Shown here one piece after another: positions 1-7,207 of a DNA stretch of 12,705 bases. The notes beneath the pieces were generated by a model. It searched no databases. It worked only from the letters and a program-made list of their open reading frames with translations, and was not told where the DNA came from. Source of the DNA: Actinomycetes bacterium. GTDB taxonomy: Bacteria; Actinomycetota; CALGFH01. The translations under genes were made by a program, and so were the position numbers. Position 1 is the stretch's first letter. Each line of letters starts with the position of its first letter. The stretch is taken from NCBI GenBank assembly GCA_030152105.1, contig JASLIH010000106.1, positions 1 through 12,705 of the forward strand. The letters run 5' to 3'.

Positions 1-423
1 CAGCGCCGCCGCCAGCAGGCCGACCGCCTGGCCGTACAGCAGCGATCCCAGCCGGTAGACGAGAAAGACGGTGGCCAGGCCGAACGCCACAGCCAGCAGC
101 CGCGCGACCAGGTCGCGGCTGCCCCCGCGGAACAGCACCGCTAGGACGAACTGGAAGAGCAGCGGGTGGGCACGGAAGACCGGGAAGATGCCCTTGAGGG
201 CCGGGTCACCGGCGATGGCGGCCGCCTGACCCGCATACACCGCCTCGTCGCTGTTAAAGCCGAGCGCGTTCAGCTGCCACAGGCGCAAGAACGCCGCCAC
301 CCCGCCGATCGCCACACCCGACGGGACCACCACCCGGAGCGGGAGCCGCGTCGTGGTCGAGTCCTGCTCGGCCTGGGGTTCCGCGACGGCCACCACCCGG
401 GGGCGGGTGATCAGTACGACCAC
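1..423 (-). CDS. GT39/ArnT-like membrane glycosyltransferase, N-terminal part (runs off left edge)
   Basis: The reverse strand reads open from a GTG at 423 to the window edge (141 codons, rest missing). Residues 30-50 form a first membrane helix. It is followed by the motif LGFNSDEAVYAGQAA with an Asp-Glu pair at about 59-60. Further hydrophobic segments lie around residues 85-105 and 115-141. A DE pair in the first extracytoplasmic loop, followed by an A-x-Y-A motif, is characteristic of GT39/ArnT/PMT-type glycosyltransferases. These transfer sugars from polyprenyl-phosphate carriers to proteins, lipids or glycans outside the cytoplasmic membrane. The start overlaps the end of the upstream GtrA-HprK fusion gene by 13 bases, so translation is probably coupled; a GAGGGG lies 11 bases upstream. 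The GtrA neighbour is a natural supplier of lipid-linked sugar. The fold assignment is fairly secure, but the acceptor and sugar cannot be read from the sequence. Confidence 0.8.
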   Translation of the reverse strand, partial: MVVLITRPRVVAVAEPQAEQDSTTTRLPLRVVVPSGVAIGGVAAFLRLWQLNALGFNSDEAVYAGQAAAIAGDPALKGIFPVFRAHPLLFQFVLAVLFRGGSRDLVARLLAVAFGLATVFLVYRLGSLLYGQAVGLLAAAL

Positions 424-2057
424 CGGGGCGCCAGCCCCTCATCGCCCGCCGTCAACCTGGCGATGGCGTCGGGCCAGGAGAAGTCGTCTCGAGCCAGCCG
501 GCGCGTGCGGACAGTTCGCAGGAACTGTGTCAGCAACTCCGCCTCGCGCTCGCGGAGCGCCCGGTAGTTCCGGCCGTCGACCTTGATGGCGGGGGCGAAA
601 TACCGGAACGGTGGAAAGCCGTAGGCGTCGTCGGTGTTCTCGAGCATGATCTCGGCCGCGCACTTGAGGGTCAGTTCTTCAAGCTCGGCTGGGCCGCGCT
701 CGATCACGAACAGGTCGTGCACGGTGGTGGCGCGCGCGAACTGGCACGGCACCAGCCGGTTGATCATGTACTTGGGCGGCGGGACAATCGCCTGAGCGAT
801 GGCGTTCAGCGCCATGATGGGCAGGTTCATCTCGCCCAGCCGGCTGCCGATGGAACGGCCCTTCCTGGAGTGCACCCGGCTCTGCAGCGACAGCTTGACC
901 CGCTCAGCGGGTGACAAGGCGCCGAAGTTGACCGCAGCCAGCGTGTGGGAGCTGATGGTGAGTGGCTTCGGGTAGCTCAAGGCCAGGCCACCAGGCGCGA
1001 CGATGGTCATGTCATCCGAGAGGAAGGCGCCCTCGTGGTCTCGGAGGAGCCGCAGGACCGTGCCGGTCTTGCCGGTGTCGGTCTTGGCGGTGAGCATGAC
1101 CCCGCGGTTGCCGAGCTGGATGGTCGCGGAATGGAGCAGGATGTGGTCGCGAGAGACCAGCACGAACCGGAGCAACGCCTCTACGACGTTGGTGTAGACG
1201 ACGTGCGGTGAGCGAGCCAACAGGGGCGCGACGATCACTTCGATCTGCTCGTTGAAGTCGAGCCGGAAGTTTCCCGCGGTTGGTCCCAAGTGCTCGTCGT
1301 AGGCGACGAACCTCGGGCCATGAGTCACCCGGGGCCGCCAGCGCGGCCCGCCGCCGATGGGCCCGACCCGGATGGTGATGTCAGCCGGCTGCGCCAGCGA
1401 TGCCGTCGCGAACGAGCCGAGCTCACGCAGCAGCACCTCGGATGCGATGGTGACGACTCCGGCGACGTCGTAGCGGTGAACCAGGCTGTCCTGCCCTCGG
1501 GGCGCACGTTCGCGCCTCGGACCGACGGCGGGCGCGGCGGCCGGTGCCGTCGCCGTGGTGGCGGCGGGCGTCGGGGCCGGCCAGATGAGCCGGTCACTGA
1601 CGAGGAACCGGGAGGCGAAGAGCACGATTAGCGTGATGAGGTTGGACACCAGGTAGTGCACGTGCAGCACTGACACAAGTGCCGCCAGCATCGGGATCCG
1701 CAGCAACAGGGCGAGGTTGTTGACGCCGCTGAAGGTTAGGTAGCGCATCGGTCCCGGCCGGTGCTTTCGCTCGGGGAAGACCCACCGGTCGAGCAGCAGG
1801 AAGTTCCAGGTGGTGGAACCCTGGGTCGCCGCGACGGCACCAGCCACATAGTTGATGTGCCCGATGCTGACTGCCGACCAGAGCAGCGCCTGATTGACAA
1901 CCAGCCCACTCACGCCGACGAGGGCGAACCTGCTGAGGAGCAGGGCCCGCAGGGGTGTCCGTTTGGAGCTGAGTCGCTGGCGGCCGCCACCATGCAGTCC
2001 GGCGACTTCACCAGGGAGGAGGCGGGTAGAAGGACGATCACGGTCAGATGCCGCCAA
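411..2057 (-). CDS. GtrA-like membrane domain fused to HPr-kinase-like P-loop domain
   Basis: 548 residues from a TTG start; a purine-rich GGGAAGGGAAG lies about 7-17 bases upstream. Residues 43-160 form a four-helix GtrA-like domain, starting RFALVGVSGLVVNQALLW, with WNFLLLDRWVF after the second helix. GtrA-type proteins are thought to move polyprenyl-linked sugars across the membrane. A Pro/Ala/Arg-rich linker (about 161-195) leads to a soluble domain of about 350 residues. That domain carries a Walker A motif, AKTDTGKT at 324-331, and an acidic FLSDDMTIV motif at 346-354. This is the arrangement of HPr kinase/PEP-carboxykinase-like P-loop proteins. I see no HPr or PTS gene nearby, so the kinase-like domain may act on another substrate, such as a lipid carrier or a protein. 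The gene overlaps the GT39 gene downstream, so the two form one envelope-glycosylation unit. The domain calls are firm; the joint function is inference. Confidence 0.8.
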   Translation of the reverse strand: MAASDRDRPSTRLLPGEVAGLHGGGRQRLSSKRTPLRALLLSRFALVGVSGLVVNQALLWSAVSIGHINYVAGAVAATQGSTTWNFLLLDRWVFPERKHRPGPMRYLTFSGVNNLALLLRIPMLAALVSVLHVHYLVSNLITLIVLFASRFLVSDRLIWPAPTPAATTATAPAAAPAVGPRRERAPRGQDSLVHRYDVAGVVTIASEVLLRELGSFATASLAQPADITIRVGPIGGGPRWRPRVTHGPRFVAYDEHLGPTAGNFRLDFNEQIEVIVAPLLARSPHVVYTNVVEALLRFVLVSRDHILLHSATIQLGNRGVMLTAKTDTGKTGTVLRLLRDHEGAFLSDDMTIVAPGGLALSYPKPLTISSHTLAAVNFGALSPAERVKLSLQSRVHSRKGRSIGSRLGEMNLPIMALNAIAQAIVPPPKYMINRLVPCQFARATTVHDLFVIERGPAELEELTLKCAAEIMLENTDDAYGFPPFRYFAPAIKVDGRNYRALREREAELLTQFLRTVRTRRLARDDFSWPDAIARLTAGDEGLAPRWSY

Positions 2058-2086
2058 GAGTTTCTTCCCTTCCCTTCAGACCGGTA

Positions 2087-2106
2087 GCACCCTCGCGTCA
2101 GGGTGC
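2087..2106. promoter_or_regulatory. Perfect 7-bp inverted repeat upstream of the GtrA-HprK gene
   Basis: GCACCCT at 2087-2093 and AGGGTGC at 2100-2106 flank a 6-base loop. This lies 30 bases upstream of the TTG start of the minus-strand fusion gene. It has no T tract on either strand, so it is more likely an operator or leader hairpin than an intrinsic terminator. Confidence 0.35.
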
Positions 2107-2186
2107 GTTCTGCCTAAACCGTGCTGGATGAAGCGTTCGTTACATCAATCTGAACAATCGACGGATGGGGGATGAAGTTGGTGGAG

Positions 2187-2263
2187 GCCGGACTACCCGG
2201 CACCAACCCGGCGAAACCTGCCTCAGCGCGAGGCCACTCCACATCAGGGAGTGACTCGCAGGT
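2187..2263 (+). ncRNA. Candidate folded leader element (nested hairpins)
   Basis: Three stems pack into 77 bases. GCCGG/CCGGC (2187-2191 with 2197-2201) forms a separate hairpin. ACCTGC/GCAGGT (2216-2221 with 2258-2263) encloses two further hairpins: CTC/GAG (2222-2224 with 2230-2232, extendable to 5 bp as an alternative to the outer stem) and CACTCC/GGAGTG (2235-2240 with 2248-2253). The layout resembles a three-way junction. It lies in the 677-base divergent intergenic region, 470 bases upstream of the symporter on the plus strand, or 120 bases upstream of the fusion gene if read on the minus strand. It does not match the conserved cores of the TPP, cobalamin, SAM, glycine, GEMM, ydaO, ZTP or fluoride riboswitches that I can recall. 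High GC makes chance hairpins common. Confidence 0.25.
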
Positions 2264-2627
2264 CGGCCCGAGATGACGTTCGCCACCAACAGGAAGCCCC
2301 AGGGCAATTGGGCAAGGAAAGCAAGCAAGCCCAGCAACCACGGGCATGGGAAGGGCAGCACGACACCTCCCAGCACAGCAACAAGCCCGGCCGTGGACGG
2401 GGCGGACCGCCTCCGACCAGCGGCGGTGACCATCCAGAACCAGGGAAGCCGCCGACACAGGGCCGGACTGGACGGTAGACGCCGAGGGCGTGTGAGGGAT
2501 ACCGCGCTGGCCTGCTCGTTTCTGCGCCGCTTCGGTCTTTCCCTCTCTGCTGAGTAGGGCTCGCGTCGCCAGCCGAGCGGCTCGGTCCAGACGCATGCAG
2601 ACTGGGGTGGTTCCCCTTCCGGGTTTA

Positions 2628-2637
2628 CGTCATGACG
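2628..2637. promoter_or_regulatory. Perfect palindrome CGTCATGACG upstream of symporter
   Basis: A 10-bp perfect palindrome about 98 bases before the symporter start. Together with the second palindrome at 2663-2673 it could be a repressor site controlling the uptake operon. No regulator gene lies next to it. Confidence 0.3.
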
Positions 2638-2662
2638 AGCCCCGCAACGAGTCACCACGGTA

Positions 2663-2673
2663 GGAACGGTTCC
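2663..2673. promoter_or_regulatory. Perfect palindrome GGAACGGTTCC upstream of symporter
   Basis: An 11-bp palindrome (GGAAC-G-GTTCC) about 62 bases upstream of the symporter ATG, in a plausible promoter or operator position. I could not place a convincing -35/-10 pair around it. Confidence 0.3.
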
Positions 2674-2734
2674 CGATATCGCAATCAGGCGGAGGGGAAC
2701 TGGCCTTGTGGTGAGCCGATCCGGGAGGTGCAGC

Positions 2735-4396
2735 ATGTTCCGGGTGCACGCGGGCGCGGTGGACTACGCGATCCTTGGGGTCTATTTCGTGGTGGTGCTG
2801 GGGATCGGTTTTGCGGCCAGGCGCCAGGTCCACAGCGGGCTGGACTTCTTTCTGTCTGGGCGGTCGCTGCCGGCCTGGATCACCGGGCTGGCGTTCATCG
2901 CCGCGAACCTCGGCGCCCTTGAGATCCTGGGGCTGGCCGCCAACGGCGCCAAGTACGGAGTCGCCACGGTGCACTTCTACTGGATCGGGGCCGTCCCGGC
3001 GATGGTGTTCCTGGGCATCGTGATGATGCCGTTCTACTACAACGCCAAGGTCCGAAGCGTCCCGGAGTACCTGCGGTTACGCTTCAACGACCCCACCCAC
3101 GTGCTCAACTCGCTCAGCTTCGCGGTCGCCACCGTCCTGATCGCCGGGGTCAACCTGTTCGCCATGGCCCTGGTTATCCGGCTGCTGCTGGGCTGGCCGA
3201 TCCCGATCTCGATCGTGCTGGCGGCGGCGATCGTGTTGGTCTACATCACCCTGGGCGGCCTGTCCTCGGCGATCTACAACGAGGTGCTGCAGTTCTTTGT
3301 CATCCTGGCCGGGCTGGTGCCGCTGACCATCGTCGGGCTCAAGGCGGTCGGCGGCTGGAGCGGGCTGCAGGACAAGGTGACCGGAGCCAAGGCCCTGGGC
3401 CCGCTGGCGCTGCATCCCTGGGAGGGGACCGGGGTCGGCAACGTCACCAACCCGATCGGGGCCGACTGGGTCGCGATCGTGTTCGGCCTGGGGTTTGTGC
3501 TCTCCTTCGGCTACTGGACGACCAACTTCGCCGAGGTTCAGCGGGCCCTGGCGGCCAAGAACCTGTCCGCGGCCCGCCGGACCCCGCTGATCGCGGCCTT
3601 CCCCAAGCTGTTCATCCCGTTCCTGGTCGTGGTGCCCGGGCTGATCGCTGCCGTCACCGTCAAGGGCCTTGGGGCCAAGACCGGCGACCTGCAGTACAAC
3701 AACGCCGTCCCGATCCTGATCTCGACCTACCTGCCCAACGGGATGCTCGGGATTGCCATCACCGGGCTGCTGGCCGCGTTCATGGCCGGGGTGGCCGCGA
3801 ATGTGACCGCGTTCAACACCGTGGTCAGCTACGACCTGTGGCAGGCCTATGTCCGCAAGGACGAGCCCGACCAGTACTACGTTCGCTTTGGCCGTATCGC
3901 CACCGTCCTGGGGATCGTGGTGGCGATCGGCACGGCCTTCATCGCGGCCGGGTTCAACAGCATCATGGACTACATCCAGGCGCTGTTCTCGTTCTTCAAC
4001 GCCCCGTTGTTCGCCACCTTCCTCCTCGCCATGTTCTGGAAGCGGGCCACCCCCTGGGGCGGCTTCTGGGGCCTGGCCTCGGGCACCTTGGCCGCCGTCG
4101 CCGTCCACTTCCTCCACTCCCGCGGCCCGCTGGATCTGGGCTCGCCGCTGGCGGCCGACTTCTGGGGCGCCGGCGCCGCGTTTGTGGTCGACGTGGTCGT
4201 CACGGTCGGGGTCAGCCTGGCCACCCAACCCAAACCCGACCATGAGCTCCGCGGCCTGGTCTGGGGCCTGACCGAGACCGAGGACACCACCGCCGAGGAC
4301 GACCCCGCCGAAGGGGTCTGGTGGCGCCGCCCGGTCGTGCTGGGCGCGATCGCGTTGGTCCTGACCGCCCTGCTGTACCTGATCTTCCTGTTCTAG
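2735..4396 (+). CDS. Sodium/solute symporter, SSS family (SGLT-like)
   Basis: A 553-residue integral membrane protein of the SSS family (TC 2.A.21), which couples Na+ influx to uptake of sugars, organic acids or other small solutes. The N-terminus reads VDYAILGVYFVVVLGIGF, then FFLSGRSLPAWITGLAFIA around residues 39-56 and VRSVPEYLRLRF around 106-117. These are the 'FLagRs', 'G.a..G' and 'PEyLr.RF' blocks of the SGLT branch. GGLSSAIYNEVLQFF and a late helix with ANVTAFNTVVSYDL also fit. About 13-14 helices are visible. I chose the ATG at 2735 because GGGAGG ends 7 bases before it; a GTG at 2708 with its own GGAGGGG is an alternative. The small membrane protein follows 12 bases downstream, then a ROK kinase remnant, which suggests sugar as the substrate. 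The frame is intact over its whole length. Family assignment is secure; the exact substrate is inferred. Confidence 0.93.
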   Translation: MFRVHAGAVDYAILGVYFVVVLGIGFAARRQVHSGLDFFLSGRSLPAWITGLAFIAANLGALEILGLAANGAKYGVATVHFYWIGAVPAMVFLGIVMMPFYYNAKVRSVPEYLRLRFNDPTHVLNSLSFAVATVLIAGVNLFAMALVIRLLLGWPIPISIVLAAAIVLVYITLGGLSSAIYNEVLQFFVILAGLVPLTIVGLKAVGGWSGLQDKVTGAKALGPLALHPWEGTGVGNVTNPIGADWVAIVFGLGFVLSFGYWTTNFAEVQRALAAKNLSAARRTPLIAAFPKLFIPFLVVVPGLIAAVTVKGLGAKTGDLQYNNAVPILISTYLPNGMLGIAITGLLAAFMAGVAANVTAFNTVVSYDLWQAYVRKDEPDQYYVRFGRIATVLGIVVAIGTAFIAAGFNSIMDYIQALFSFFNAPLFATFLLAMFWKRATPWGGFWGLASGTLAAVAVHFLHSRGPLDLGSPLAADFWGAGAAFVVDVVVTVGVSLATQPKPDHELRGLVWGLTETEDTTAEDDPAEGVWWRRPVVLGAIALVLTALLYLIFLF

Positions 4397-4408
4397 GAGG
4401 CACCAACC

Positions 4409-4735
4409 ATGGCCGACCCCGAAGGCAAGGCGCATGAGCAGAGCAGCGAAACCGACAAGGCCGAGGACAGCGACCGGGCCACTGGCATGGCCAGCCTGTT
4501 CGACCTCCGCATGGTGATCGGCGGCCTGCTCAGCCTGTACGGCGTGGTCCTGACCGTGATGGGCCTGTTCACCTCCGACGATGCCAAGGCCAAGGCCGCC
4601 GGCATCAACATCAACCTCTGGGCCGGCGTGGTCATCCTGGCCGGCGGGGCGGTCTTTCTCGCCTGGGTCCGGCTCCGGCCCCTGAAGGCCGAGGATCTCC
4701 ACGACGCCGACAGCGACCGCCCCAGGGCCGAGTAG
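4409..4735 (+). CDS. Small two-helix membrane protein, possible symporter partner
   Basis: 108 residues. A charged N-terminus (about residues 1-30, rich in Glu, Asp and Lys) is followed by one helix (about 35-55, MVIGGLLSLYGVVLTVMGLF). A short polar loop contains the motif AAGININLWAG, then comes a second helix (about 70-88) ending FLAWVRLRP, and an acidic tail. A strong AGGAGG lies 8 bases before the ATG, and only 12 bases separate it from the symporter stop, so the two are co-transcribed. I recall similar small proteins beside SSS symporters in other actinobacteria, but I know of no assigned function. It could be a stabilising or regulatory subunit, comparable in idea to the small DUF485/DUF4212 proteins that accompany other SSS transporters, though not obviously homologous to them. 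Its presence as a gene is well supported; its role is inference. Confidence 0.85.
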   Translation: MADPEGKAHEQSSETDKAEDSDRATGMASLFDLRMVIGGLLSLYGVVLTVMGLFTSDDAKAKAAGININLWAGVVILAGGAVFLAWVRLRPLKAEDLHDADSDRPRAE

Positions 4736-4769
4736 GGCCGCCAGCCGATCCTTTGGCCGGAAAGCGACG

Positions 4770-5575
4770 ATGGGACGTCCTGCTTCGAGGGTCGTGGTTG
4801 GTCTTGACAACGGGGCCACCGGCAAGAACGCGGCCGTCCTTGACGGCTCCGGGTGGTTCCTGGTCGATCGGCTGGTCGAACCCCCAAGCTCGGTTCCTGA
4901 AGGATCCGACGTCGCGGTCGAGGCGCTCGTGCAGGCACTGGACCACATTGTGGAGCAGACCGGGACGGCCAGAACGTCGGTGCGTGCCGTCGGCCTGGAC
5001 ACCCCTGGCCGCCAAGCGCGGACGGCATCATCTCCTCCAAGGGCGCCACCAACTTCGCCCAGCCGGCCGGGCCCGGGTTCGACGTCCGCGGCGCCCTGGA
5101 AGCCCGCCTGGACCTCCCCGTGGTCTACAACAACGACGCCAACGCCGCCGCGCTCTATGCCCACCACGTCCACTTCGGCCCTGACGCCGGGAGCTACTCC
5201 TCGATCTCGGCGGTCGTCGGAATCGGTCTGGGCTGGGGCGTGATCGAGGCAGGCCGGGTGGTCCGGGGTGCCGTCGGCATGGCCCGCGGATCTGGGGCCA
5301 TGTCCACATCCCCCTGCACGGCCTGCTGGACGAGGGGCAGCCGCTGCCGACCAGCAACTGCGATTTCGTCGGCGATGCCTTGAGCGTCGTCTCCCTAACT
5401 GGGATCGAAAAGAACCTGCTGCCCTACTGGCTGACCCGTTCAAGAACCACGAGCTCGGCCGGGTGCAGCCCGTCGCTGAGGCGGCCAAGCTGGTCCGCGA
5501 CTAAGCCGAGCGGGGTGACCCACTGGCCCGGCGGATCTTGGGAGCAGCAGGCGATGGCGCTGGGCCGACTGTGCC
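4770..5575 (+). pseudogene. ROK-family sugar kinase pseudogene (multiple frameshifts, nonsense codon, 3' end lost)
   Basis: The reading frame starts at ATG 4770 (GGAAAG upstream) 34 bases after the small membrane gene and encodes a ROK kinase, a family that phosphorylates glucose or related sugars with ATP. The protein can be followed only by changing frame. VVVGLDNGATGKNAAVLD to AVGLDTPG is in frame 1. After a net -1 shift near 5010 comes GIISSKGATNF to VVYNNDANAAALY and onward. A shift near 5285-5295 leads to LGHVHIPLHGLLDEGQPLP and LTGIEKNLLPYWLTR. A -1 near 5438 gives FKNHELG to AAKLVRD, then a TAA at 5502. Homologous sequence continues past the stop (AERGDPLARRI) and, after a +1 near 5540, EQQAMALGRL. 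The family's last roughly 110 residues are missing. Catalytic-site residues have also changed: DNGAT for DNGGT, GIGLGWG for GTGLGGG, SNCD for CNCG. The catalytic NND of the sugar site is kept. This was presumably the intracellular partner of the symporter. Confidence 0.85.
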
Positions 5576-6146
5576 GGTACGTGCGCGCGTCGAGCCTAAC
5601 CTCGGCAGCTGTGGCAAGACCGGGCGGCTGGCTGACGGCACGCCGCCACAGCTCAGTCACCGCGTGGCACCGAAGCTTGACGGGGCGGCATCGCACGCTA
5701 TCGGCACCGCCTTGGCCCGGCGAGCGGATGGCTGGTCAGGCTGGGGAGACATCCCACGCCGCTAGGACATGTACGGCAGTGACTGAACGCAGACTGTGGC
5801 GATTCCGCTGGTGCGGTCCGGGCGCGAGACATCGGCGCTGGGGGGAAGGTGGGCGCCTGGTAGCTGAAGGGGCGCGCCGGCGGGGTCTGGGCCGAGAACG
5901 CCCCCAGGCGCTACGACCGTCCGAACAGGCAGTTGGGCCCGGAACGGCCACCCGCTGATACCCTTGGTGGCGGGCGGGAATCTGTGGCTGCCGGCGTGGA
6001 CTTGCCGGCCGCCATGTTTAGTCGTGCCGCACGGGTGTAAGTGGCCCAGTGACCGTCGGGTTCCGGTTGCCGGCCGGGTCTCGGGGTGTGACCATCTACG
6101 GCCGACAGCAGACGCTGTGGCAGGGCAGATAACCGAAGGATCTTGG
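5576..6146. other. Non-coding or fully degraded stretch between the ROK remnant and the GAF-ANTAR gene
   Basis: About 570 bases without a recognisable gene. Kinase homology ends near 5575 and no frame after it resembles the ROK C-terminus. A GCCACC/GGTGGC inverted repeat (5947-5952 with 5966-5971) lies in the second half. Open frames crossing the region have no recognisable motif. The promoter of the GAF-ANTAR gene must lie at the right end, but I cannot place it. Confidence 0.5.
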
Positions 6147-7088
6147 ATGGCGGTGGACAGCCAACTGGTCGCGCGGACCGTGGGTGAGCTGCGGGCCATG
6201 TTGGCCGAGGCTGGTGACCTGCTGGGCGGGTTGCAGCGGGTGGTCGATGCCACCCGCACGGCGGTTGGGGTCGACGGCGTCGGGCTCACCCTGGCCCACG
6301 AGGACGGCCCACCTAGGTGGGTGGCCACGACCGACCGGGCGATGGAGTTGCTGGAGCAGATCCAGCAGGACTTGGGTGAGGGGCCGTGCCTGGCCGCCTT
6401 CGCCGAGGACCGGGTCGTGGCCGTGGAGGACCTGGGCCGGGCACCGCGGTGGGACCGGATCACGGCCGTGGTCGGCCAGCTGCAGGTGCGCGGGATGGTA
6501 AGTGTGCCGGTGCGGCTAGCCGGCCAGCCGGTTGGGACCCTGAATGCCTATTCCACCAGCCCGCGGGCCTGGTCAGCCCAGGAGATCGACGCGCTGGGGG
6601 CGTTGGCGGCCGTGACCGCCGACTTGGTCCGCACCGCAGTGGAGCTCGCCAACCGCGAGGTCGAGGTGGCCCAGCTGCGGCACGCGCTGGTCGGCCGGGT
6701 CTGGATCGAGCAGGCCAAGGGCGTGCTTGCCGGCACCCAGGGGATCAGCCCTGATACGGCGTTCCAGCAGTTGCGGGCGCGGGCTCGGTCGTCCCGACGT
6801 AAGCTGGCCGACCTGGCCCAAGAGGTCGTCCAGGACGCCCAACGTGAGCGGATCGCTGCCGTGGCCGCCCACGACGCCCGGGTCCGGGCCGCCGAGGCCC
6901 GCGCTCAGGCGGCCGAGCAGGCGCTGCGGGCAGCCCAGACCGGGTTTTCCCGACGGACCGCGGCCCTGGATCGGGCGCAGGACACCGCCGATGCCCGAGA
7001 GCGGGCCGCCGACGAGCGCGACGACGCCGCCGACCAACGCGAACAGGCCGCTGACGCACGTGACCGGGCCGCCAACGACTCCGCGTAG
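6147..7088 (+). CDS. GAF-ANTAR RNA-binding antiterminator with heptad-repeat tail
   Basis: 313 residues from ATG 6147, with GAAGGA ending 6 bases before it. The frame is open further upstream, but earlier starts lack ribosome sites and family similarity. Residues about 25-168 form a GAF sensor domain, with LGEGPCLAAF and VPVRLAGQPVGTLNAYS motifs. Residues 172-230 form an ANTAR domain, with IEQAKGVLAG and SPDTAFQQLR. ANTAR proteins bind paired hexaloop hairpins in nascent mRNA and prevent premature termination; the GAF part senses a small molecule, redox state or a partner protein. After a helical segment (about 231-266), residues 279-311 consist of near-perfect 7-residue units of the type [RDQ]AAD-x-R-[ED], an Arg/Asp/Ala-rich predicted helix or coiled coil. 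The gene stands alone and its RNA target is not evident here. GAF and ANTAR calls are firm; the tail function is unknown. Confidence 0.92.
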   Translation: MAVDSQLVARTVGELRAMLAEAGDLLGGLQRVVDATRTAVGVDGVGLTLAHEDGPPRWVATTDRAMELLEQIQQDLGEGPCLAAFAEDRVVAVEDLGRAPRWDRITAVVGQLQVRGMVSVPVRLAGQPVGTLNAYSTSPRAWSAQEIDALGALAAVTADLVRTAVELANREVEVAQLRHALVGRVWIEQAKGVLAGTQGISPDTAFQQLRARARSSRRKLADLAQEVVQDAQRERIAAVAAHDARVRAAEARAQAAEQALRAAQTGFSRRTAALDRAQDTADARERAADERDDAADQREQAADARDRAANDSA

Positions 7089-7182
7089 GTGGCCGGTACC
7101 GCCGAACCGACCAGCGAGAGCCGTGCCACCAGCACCCGAGCGGGTCCCGGCCGGCTGACCTTGGAAGGCGCCAGCTCAAATC

Positions 7183-7207
7183 CTGGCCTCCTTCTAGGGC
7201 AGGCCAG
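7183..7207. terminator. Hairpin between the GAF-ANTAR gene and the IS481 remnant
   Basis: CTGGCCT (7183-7189) and AGGCCAG (7201-7207) form a 7-bp perfect stem with an 11-base loop. It lies about 95 bases after the GAF-ANTAR stop and between converging genes. No T tract follows, as is common for terminators in high-GC actinobacteria. Confidence 0.45.

Noticed and set aside
2140..2736. A 198-residue open frame on the minus strand with a hydrophobic stretch (LVAVLGGVVLPFPCPW and LLGLLAFLAQLPWGFLLVAN)
   Set aside because: Codon usage (TTG, CTT, GCT, CCA) is unlike the neighbouring genes, the N-terminal half resembles no protein and crosses the symporter's ribosome site, and I see no family. A small membrane protein cannot be fully excluded.
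3077..5488. An 803-residue open frame on the minus strand
   Set aside because: It lies antisense to the symporter, small membrane gene and ROK remnant and is low-complexity (Gly, Asp, Gln, Arg rich), the usual shadow of high-GC coding DNA.
5964..6146. Upstream extension of the GAF-ANTAR frame (61 extra residues)
   Set aside because: No ribosome site at the earlier start and no family similarity, whereas ATG 6147 has GAAGGA at ideal spacing.
6973..7079. Possible DNA tandem repeat or CRISPR-like periodicity
   Set aside because: The 21-base periodicity is explained by the protein heptads of the GAF-ANTAR tail; there are no spacers and no conserved DNA repeat.
6745..7199. Continuation of the transposase frame to 6745 on the minus strand
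   Set aside because: Transposase similarity ends at about 7240; beyond it the frame is antisense to the GAF-ANTAR gene and reads open only because of composition.
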